Below, one piece after another: positions 56,743-64,000 of a stretch of DNA of 64,000 nucleotides. A model generated the notes under the pieces. It saw only the letters and a list, made by a program, of their open reading frames with translations. It was not told the origin of the DNA and ran no database searches. The DNA lies in contig BSBM01001719.1 in NCBI GenBank assembly GCA_027924585.1, positions 33,554,001 through 33,618,000 on the forward strand, in the 5' to 3' direction. The stretch is from Larix kaempferi (taxonomy: Eukaryota; Streptophyta; Pinopsida; Pinales; Pinaceae). Positions within the stretch are counted from its first letter, which is position 1, and each line of letters opens with the position of its first letter. Made by a program: the position numbers and the translations under genes.

Positions 56743-57426
56743 CTAAGTTGTCCCAACTCTCTCCTGAGCTAAGTCCATCTCTACCATCTCGTACCAGCTC
56801 AATCTCTGACTGGTGCATGCATGAGCAACATGCTCATCCATCTGATACGAGTCCAAGGGCTCAATCTCCTGAGACTCATCACTGTCAAGAGCATCTCGCT
56901 CATCCATCTGAACTCCAGAATCACTCCCCTGATCCTCATCATGGTGAGCATCTCGCTCACCCATCTGTTGAACAAGCTCACTCCTCCTGGCCTCATCTCT
57001 GTTATGAGCATCCCGCTCATCCTCCTCCTCTGCATCTGAAGAGGATGTACTTAGCCATCCTGATGTGCCCGAAGTAGGCTGTCCATGAACCAAGTATTCA
57101 CCATCGATCCTGTGACCCAATAAGACTGGGTCTACTCCTCTATGGTAGGTGAAGAACTGATCGCGGTGAAACACTATTGAGTAGCCTGCAGCTGCCAAAG
57201 TTGCCACTGAGAGGACACTCCCTCTCAGTCCTGGAACAAAGAGCACTCCTGAAACCTCCAGGAGCTCGCCATGGTCAAGCAGAAATCTTACTCTGCCCAC
57301 TCCAGTAACCAAATGGTCAATCCCCTGTACATCTCGAGCCTACTGCAAGGGTGTATGCTCTAGGATCATGAATGCATCTCGCACTGCTGTCATGTGACTG
57401 CTGAGAGTGCTGTCCATTCTCCACCT
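56743..57426 (-). pseudogene. Copia 3 protease remnant and acidic repeat region
   Basis: This is in the same frame as Gag. After a TAG, MDSTLSSHMTAVRDAF occupies the protease active-site position, with DST in place of DSG/DTG. A second TAG follows. The open part (57312-56743, 189 residues) has VLFVPGLRGSVLSVATLAAAG, typical of the region between protease and pre-integrase. It then has an acidic tail in which (M)DERDA-type units recur. The DNA starts GAGCATCTCGCTCATCCATC recur at 56823, 56889, 56946 and 57006, spacings of 66, 57 and 60 bases, all multiples of three. No integrase follows. Confidence 0.8.
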
Positions 57427-58299
57427 CTAATCATCTCGAGCCTCTGGTAGGCTACTATCATGTCCTGACTGAACTGAGGCTAGTGAGAACTCCTTCTCAA
57501 ACTGAGAAGAGAACTCATCAACCTCCTCCGCTGCTGCCACCTGCTCGTCCTTCGCCTGCTTCCCCTTCTTATGCGGACACTGTCTCGCATAATGTCCATA
57601 ATCGTTGCAGGCGAAGCATTTGATCTTACTCAGATCCTTCTTCTGTCTGCCTCTCTGTTTCCCGCCTGCTGCGAGAGCCACATCCTCCTCCTTTGGAGTA
57701 GCAGAAACTGAACCCTCTATGTACCCTCTCCGGATCTCCTCCTGTGTGAAATCATCCCACAGGCGATCCCACTTGGGAAGGTTCTCTCGTGCTATGATAG
57801 ACTGAACGAACACTGCCCATGGCATAGTCACGCCATTCAAGGCCTATCGAACCAACTCACTATCCTCTATCTTCTCACCAACTGCTCCCAATTCATCTCT
57901 CACTTGAGTTATCTTGGTGAGATAGGTCATCATGCTCTCATCCTTCCCCATCTTGATGCTTCTCAGCTTCTCCCTGAGAACCATCTTCCTATTTGCATTG
58001 GAGCTCTGGTACAGACTAGTCAACGCATCCCACATCTCAAACACATTGTCCTTGGTAGAGACATGTGGGATGATGTGATCCTTGATCGCATCAAGAAGGA
58101 TCCTCTAAGCCTTCACATTTTTCTTATCATACACTGCTTTAGCAGTGGCATCAGACGGAATAGTAATGGGATTTGCTGTGGTGTTGTTCACAACATCCCA
58201 TAGCTCACTCTCTTTTAGCGAGAGAGTAATACGTGCCCTCCATGCACTATAGTTGGAGGCACCATCCAACCGGTCCTCCACCCTCAAACTGGTAGCCAT
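57427..58299 (-). pseudogene. Copia 3 Gag with CCHC knuckle, two amber stops
   Basis: The frame starts with ATG at 58299 (MATSLRVEDRLDGASNYSAW), the usual copia Gag opening of the DGxNYxxW kind. It continues through FEMWDALTSLYQS, REKLRSIKMGKDESM and WDRLWDDFTQEE to the knuckle CFACNDYGHYARQC and a Lys-rich tail. TAG stops interrupt at about 58105 and 57841. Without them the protein would be about 290 residues and end at another TAG (57427) just before the protease. Its start is about 250 bp inside the primer site. Confidence 0.87.
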
Positions 58300-58550
58300 A
58301 CTCTCACAACTGAAAAACTGTAACCCATAGTGAACAAGAGTCTCTCCCGATCACAGATCTGGTAGACCTATCATAGATCTGACCACTGAACCCACTGATC
58401 CGATAGATCTGACCTCTACAACCTCAGATCTGAACAATGTTGTTAAGATCTGGTAGATCTGGTCTCTATCTCCACAGATTCACTAGATCTATCTCAGATC
58501 TAGTCACCAACACCACAAATCTATGTGTGACTGCCCACTCTGACCCTCAA

Positions 58551-58566
58551 CAGGGCTCTGATACCA
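58551..58566 (-). other. Copia 3 primer-binding site
   Basis: TGGTATCAGAGCCCTG on minus is the perfect initiator tRNA-Met type, directly at the LTR edge. Confidence 0.92.
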
Positions 58567-59696
58567 TGTAAATGTTTGATTCTGAGATCACTACTCCCTC
58601 TGAATCACCTAGAGATCTCAAGCGGTATGATTCTAGATATCAATACATGCTCAAACAACTAGATCTGCATTTACCAAACTAAAACAAATGCAATCACACA
58701 TGAACAACATATATACCTTGGAAACCCCAACTGGGGAAAACCAACAAACTGTGGGGCTATCTTCTCTCTCGAGCCGATAGCATATATATAAATGACAAGT
58801 ACAATACAGGGTTACCTCAGTAGGTAACTCAATCCCTGAATCGGGCAGACTCTAGATCTGCATGCATTAGCTGATGCATGCACTGGAAGAGTAAGCCCTA
58901 ACTGGAAAACTGGATCTGAGTGTCTCTGCAGGTGCCTCTGATTGATCTGCCCTCTCTGTATCTCACTGCTTTGATCTGCTCGCTCTCAAGACTACCCTAT
59001 GAAGAACTCAGGCTCCTCTGCATGCAGAAATGCGCCCTCCCCTCTGGATGTCAAATGCTCATACCAGACCGGATCTCAGCAGATCTGAGCTCTGATCGTC
59101 CCTAACCTTCCCCCAATGCCGAGGCAAGGCTATCCAAGAAGTCTCAAACTCCGAATCGGTCAATCCAGCTCCAAACGAGCTTCTCCCTCCTTGGGGAATG
59201 CGCCCTCCTCCAAGGAAACACGTCCTCCTCTAAACTGAGCAGAATGCTCTCAGATGGACTCTCTCAGTCCACAGGCTTGGGTGCCTAGTGACTTTGGAGT
59301 TGAAGGTCACTGATCTAGCTCAAATCTGACCTTCCTAGCTCCTGCAGCAACTCCTCTCTCTCTCAGAAAGTCGCCCTGCATGCACAGCTGCGCCCTCCTC
59401 ACTCTCAGCACTATCACTCTCCGATAATGCAACTGAGTAACCTCATCTGGGACCCCCTGCCTCTATAAATAATCTCACCGATGAATTAGGTTTGCCAAAA
59501 CCCTAATTCTCGATGTATGCAAAAGTCACTTTTGCATGCATCCACTGATCATTGACAGGTCATGCAAAACTCATGCATGCAAAGGTCAAATCACCCCGGA
59601 AGTTCTGCATGCAGCCCCCACTGGACTCATTCCACTGAGTAGAGTGTATCTCATCCTCTACTCTATCTTGATGCCTATAATACTGATGTACCTCCT
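58567..59696 (-). repeat. Copia 3 5' LTR, truncated
   Basis: This matches 55209 to about 56372 up to GATGTACCTCC and then stops. The terminal 52 bp present in the left copy are missing. Confidence 0.87.
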
Positions 59697-60627
59697 ATTG
59701 TCCGCCGAATGCACACCGAGTCAGCAGAAATATTTTGAAAGCTGTTTCCTCACTACAAGTGGGGAAAGGTGTGGCCTTGGGGGCAAGCACAGAGCCAGGT
59801 ACTGTCACCTGAATCCCAGCTCCTTCGTTTAGGCTAACTCCTAACGAAGCCAAGGGGGGTTGTCCCTAACAAAGAGTTTTCTATGGCTTCGAGTTTTTAA
59901 ATGTTTTTAAGTGTTGGGTGATGCGGATGGGTGTTGTTTAGGAGTTTTTAAGATGATCAAAGATTTACAATAGCTTGAACTTAGATAAGCAAAGATACAA
60001 ATTGCAAGATAACTGAATACACAACCACTTGATCAAATAGAATTAAGGCAACCACAAGATGATACAATATAAATGCTTTAGATAACAAGTAAATGATAAG
60101 AAGACCAGTGCCTTATGGAGTCATGTAACTGAATGCTTGGGTCGCTTGATACAAGTGCTCAGTGTTTGTGAAATGTTTTGCAATTGTTCTTTGTATATTT
60201 TATTGTAAATTTTAATGATAATCTTGTTTTAGGTGAGGGGTATTTCCAACCGAAACATGATGTCCTGGAAATCTAACCGGAAGAAGTACTCTAGGTGGCC
60301 CCGTTCAAGGACATGACGGACCGGCCTGGATCACATCGAGGTGTTCAGGAACTTAACCAGCCACTAGGTCCGAGGTTGGGTTGCCCGACGCCCTCACTAG
60401 GACTTCTCCACTTTTGAGTACTTACGACGAACAACGCCGGTTCGTTGGTTATGGGGGTAATGATTTTATTATGGTTTGAACTTGCAAGATTAGGTAACCA
60501 ATACCGTTTCCGAGTATTCCAACTTTTTTAGGGTTGGGCAGAGCATACGCGGCAAGGAGAAACAAATAAATTCAAATTTTATTAGGGGGAATGTGTCTTG
60601 AGAGCGTTTTATTAGAGCACAAAACAA

Positions 60628-60772
60628 ACCTCTCCGACAGAGAGTGCTTTTGACTTGTCTTATGACAGAGGTTCAAGAGGCTTAACTAATCTAAATGCAA
60701 ATGCAAGATGCAACAATATGCTCTCCGGTAGAGAGTGCTCTTGACTTGTCTTATGACAAGTTCAAGAGACTT
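60628..60772. repeat. 91-bp tandem duplication with hairpins
   Basis: CTCTCCGACAGAGAG and CTTTTGACTTGTCTTATGAC are repeated as CTCTCCGGTAGAGAG and CTCTTGACTTGTCTTATGAC. In the second copy CTTGACTTGTC-TTAT-GACAAGTTCAAG (written here in three parts) folds into a near-perfect hairpin. Confidence 0.75.
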
Positions 60773-61515
60773 TGGTTCCTTTTAAAAGATAGACAAATTA
60801 TATCAAGAAACACAATATGATAGCTCAAATAAGAAATAAAATGACTAACTAACAATTTAGTGTTCTAAATATGAAAATGCAAACTAACTAGCAATTAGTA
60901 TTCTAAATGCAAAAAAGGAAAACTAATCTAAGAAAACACTCAAGAAAAGAGACACTACACACTTCCCCAAATGGGGGAAGTCGGATGTGGGGACTTAAAA
61001 ACCCCACTTGCAAACTTTATTGAGTGAGTACAACTTTTGAGGAATTTCAACCTTGAAAAATGGAAATGATGAAGATAGAGGAAAATTTTAAAGAGCTCTT
61101 AAGAGCTTTACAAAAAGGAGAGTGTTTAAGTCTTCATGGTTTTGGTTCTTGGTTTCAAATTTCTTCTTGTTTTTGCAATCCTCTTCTTCTCCACCTTGAT
61201 GACCTTCTTCTTCTTCTTCACTTCTTTATTTAGCTTGATCATCTTCAACACCTAGAACATAAAATAGTCAAACTAGGTACCCATTAACCATTAGCTCAAA
61301 ATCCAATAATGAAACTTGAAACTACTTAGATCTTAGAATTGCAAAAATGAAACTAGATGAGATCTAAATACAACTATTTTTAAAAGGTAAACTAGATGCA
61401 AGAACTAGAATGAAACTAAGATCAAAATGCAAGTCTAACAATGCTAGTTCTAACAAAAATGAGATCTAAGCTAAGCAAAAAGTAATACAACTTTTAAAAG
61501 TATTTTAAGAGTTTT

Positions 61516-61860
61516 GAAAGGGTTTTGAGGACAAAGGAAGAAGGCAAACGAATGAAGGCAAAAAACCAGCGATGGGAAAGACGAAGGGATGAAGAGGAGC
61601 TTGGACGAAGCAAAGGAAGGGTAAGAAGATCTAGACGAAAGGTAGAGAAGAAAAGAAGACGAGAGGGAGAAAGTTTGGGAAGAAGGGAGACGAGAGAGGC
61701 TAGAACTAGGAAAGATGAGAAGAGGAGGAAGCTAGAAGAAGGTAAGACGAGGCTAGGAAGAAGCTAGAAGGAGGGAAAACGAGAGGAGTAAGGCTAGCAA
61801 GGGAGAGAGCAAACAAACTAGGACGAGAGGAGAAGGAGGCAAAAGAAGGCAAAGGATCAA
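61516..61860 (+). repeat. Purine-only-like low-complexity tract
   Basis: About 345 bp is dominated by A and G (words GAAGG, ACGAGAGG, AGAAG). The Arg/Lys/Glu-rich open frame at 61525-61767 is the translated composition, not a recognised protein. Confidence 0.8.
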
Positions 61861-62400
61861 GGCAAACCTACAAACAAAAAGGCAAGCTTGACAGAGGGTT
61901 CTAGGCTTGGAGAAGGGTAGAACTTTAGGCTTTCCACAGCTTAGAGATAGGTCAAGTAACAAGTAACCAGAAAAGAGAGTTTTTATATTGTTGATGAGGC
62001 AGAAAAGCCTTGTGTTTCTCGATTATTTGAAGTAGAAGCCCTTTTTGGGAACCTGCAAGATGAATGTGTTAATAAAAAAAAGCTCTTGCTTGATGGATGA
62101 GAAGAGAGCCAATCTTTTCTCCACCTGAAAATGTACCTGAAAAACACAACACTCAAACGAAAATAGTAGATCAAATGCTATTGTGCTAGATTGTTAGCCT
62201 TCCAAACAATGATCATACAATTAAAAATTAAGAGAGCTGAGATAAGAAAGGTATCACCTCACACAAGATGAAATTGACACACAAAGAACTCCAACATGGA
62301 CCTCCAAAGTCTTCCTCTCTATTAAATCTTAAACAATTGATACAAAATTTCCAGAGTTTTCTTGCACAAATCTCCATCCAGAATGAGGAGGCAAGGCACT

Positions 62401-62410
62401 CCTTTTATAC
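62401..62410 (-). promoter_or_regulatory. TATA-like promoter of the minus gypsy-type LTR
   Basis: GTATAAAAGG on minus is placed as in the related plus copy (33252). Confidence 0.45.
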
Positions 62411-62960
62411 AAAAACTAGAGACTTAAACCCTAAATCGAATTGGCCATAAGGAGAGCCAATGGCAAAATAGACATAGAATTGAATTCCCAATCTATTACA
62501 AAACTTGGAGTGAAACACCAATCACTAATTCGAGATCTTGGTAGGTGAATGGGGAGGTGACCTCCACCTTGGGAAGGCGCCCCCCATTCCCTCTTTGTAA
62601 TCTCCATCCTTCCATTCGTGAGCCTCCACATGGGATTGACGTGAGCATGCAAAGGAAGGCGTGAGCTTGATCAAGTAGAAGCTTGGAGTATGATGGATAG
62701 GTAACTCGAGTCTTGAAGGAGCCAAGCCATGTGATGTGGCCACTAACTTAGGAGTGTGCCTACCATACCATTTAATGCAACTCAATCTTCCATTTATTAA
62801 CCATCCACACTGAGCTGTTTTAGGATAATTTCAGGACCAGTCAGAAACCCTAAATTCCTGAGATCATATCTCTAAAAATATACTGAACCAACATCTGAAA
62901 CTCGTACCACAGGTTCTTCATGTTCTCTACTTCATCTGCACAAGTTTTCATGGTCTTAAA

Positions 62961-64000
62961 CACCCAAGAACAAAAGTTATAACCAAAATGCCATACTAAC
63001 ATGAAAATATCCCCTTTTTCCTCTTCCTCTTTTTTAATTGTTGCAACCCTTTTCACAAATTCGCCTCTCCTATCAGATTGCCATGTATTGGATGAGTGAA
63101 TGAATGAATGAGGAAGTGCTCCACTTATTTATACCCTTATAGGGGTCTTTTAGGGGCTCCCTCTTCTTCTAGGGCCTGCATGTTCAAGGTCTTGGTAGGG
63201 ATGAACTATAATTTTGGTTGGGTTTTCTTTACAAATCCTTTCATATCTCCTCATTCCTATGGATTTATAGGGTGTAATGTTCTGTTTTGATAAAACTGGA
63301 ACAAATGGCATGTAGAGCATGCGGGCCGTAGCTCAAGAGCGTGCAAGCATGCATGCAAAAGTGAGATGCATGCAACTGAACTGAAAAATAGAAGAGAAAA
63401 GTAACTTAGGTATACAAAAGTTAGGGCATACAATGTCAAAGTTATAAAAGAAGGATAAAGTGAGTTACTAGGCATCCATCCATTATTATTATTGATCATT
63501 GAGATTCGGTTTGAGAGTTCTGAGAGTCATTTAGGGTTTAGGGCACACTGCCCTAGCCAACAAGTGTATTTCGATAGCGGAATCTATCTGCCTTAGTCAC
63601 TTTCAGAGTTGGATCATACAGGTTCAACATTATTGTTCATCCGTACATCTGTATCCATCATTCGACAGCAGGATTTGAACCTATCATTAGACAATTACAA
63701 AGAAGAGAGGGTGCAACCATTGGAGCTTTGAGGGCACAACCATTGGAGCTTTGAGGACGCAACTATCTGGACAATCCAGGCTTCATCTTTCTTGAGCATT
63801 CGAGGAATCTTATTGGTGATCTATTATACTGCTACTGGATCCAGTTTTCTTACAATCTGAAGGCTTAATTACATACATAGATCAAGGAGGATTCGCATTA
63901 CTCTGCATGGGCAAATTGGTTCATTGAGAAATCTTCATAAGTTAATCTACATCATTCAGCTGGCTCGCATGTCTCATCCATCCTTCTTGGAGAGCCCTTA
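62961..64000. other. Repeat-rich end of window, no gene seen
   Basis: A 23-bp tandem pair with unit GGGYRCAACCATTGGAGCTT lies at 63709-63754. Short TTAGGGTTTAGGG and GCATGCATGCA words occur near 63350 and 63530. No coding signal. Confidence 0.5.

Larger units (their letters stand above)
55209..59696 (-). mobile_element. Copia-type non-autonomous element (copia 3), gag and partial protease only
   Basis: The left LTR is 55209-56424 (1216 bp) and the right LTR is 58567-59696, truncated by about 52 bp. Internal DNA is only 2.1 kb. On minus the order is primer site, gag with one CCHC knuckle, damaged protease, acidic repeats, polypurine tract, 3' LTR. Integrase, reverse transcriptase and RNase H are absent. 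Gag and protease share one frame with four TAG stops. The element therefore depends on others and is itself decayed. The truncation at 59697 coincides with the end of a gypsy-type LTR. Confidence 0.88.
59697..62960 (-). mobile_element. Gypsy-type LTR or element, minus-strand relative of 52348-54526
   Basis: On minus the sequence ends ...TTCGGCGGACAATA at 59697, abutting the copia 3 LTR. Upstream it aligns with 53735-54526 as listed there. A promoter-like GTATAAAAGG lies at 62401-62410. No protein frame is present. The right boundary is not resolved; CCATACTAACA near 63001 is one candidate. Internal repeats are listed separately. Confidence 0.5.

Noticed and set aside
56743-58299. Programmed amber readthrough in copia 3
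   Set aside because: Four stops at unrelated places plus a DST protease site fit decay better; kept only as an alternative in the findings.
61525-61767. Arg/Lys/Glu-rich 80-codon frame
   Set aside because: Explained fully by the purine-only tract.
1-64000. CRISPR arrays, operons, tRNA or rRNA genes
   Set aside because: No regular spacer arrays, no bacterial-type genes, and no cloverleaf or rRNA signature were seen on either strand.

Overview
This is plant nuclear DNA, most likely from a seed plant with a large repeat-laden genome. A gymnosperm is my best guess. The evidence is the sparse genes, LTR retrotransposons nested inside one another, a plant-type LINE, a pogo/Tigger-like DNA transposon, and a gene exon with standard plant splice signals. 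There are no operons, bacterial genes, CRISPR arrays or convincing tRNA/rRNA genes. No complete host gene is visible. The host-gene traces are the first coding exon of a pectinesterase-family gene (28118-28372, +) and a decayed SDS-like cyclin fragment (22055-22946, -).

Layout. 88-5063 is an old, complete but broken Ty1/copia element (-) with 190-bp LTRs and an exact 5-bp target duplication. 7605-11281 is a degenerate 3.7-kb solo LTR (+). 12351-14528 is a dead pogo/Tigger-like transposase, followed by a tandem repeat of about 117 bp. 16530-19586 holds a local duplication and a pair of 193-bp inverted arms about 2.1 kb apart, with minisatellites between them. 20317-21740 has a 310-bp direct repeat. 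Then come the cyclin relic, a 5'-truncated LINE (25578-27529, -) with a 16-bp target duplication and a 614-bp solo LTR inside it, and the pectinesterase exon.

The centre is a nest. A gypsy-type LTR (about 32669-33531 and 52348-54526) is split by copia element 2 (33532-52342, -). Copia 2 carries a 932-bp solo LTR in its reverse transcriptase gene. Its 5' LTR was split by a young 11.6-kb element (40638-52235, -). That young element has two nearly identical 4.47-kb LTRs around only 2.65 kb of internal DNA. The internal DNA has one intact reading frame, a 577-residue Gag-like protein, with no protease, integrase or reverse transcriptase: a Gag-only LARD-like element. The 7605-11281 solo LTR belongs to the same family.

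55209-59696 is a copia-type element (-) that also retains only gag and a damaged protease region, with acidic in-frame repeats where integrase and reverse transcriptase would be. From 59697 the sequence is a minus-strand relative of the gypsy-type LTR, then repeats to the window end. LTR divergence (about 11% in copia 1, 5-6% in copia 2, 0.4% in the Gag-only element) agrees with the nesting order. All percentages were counted by eye.
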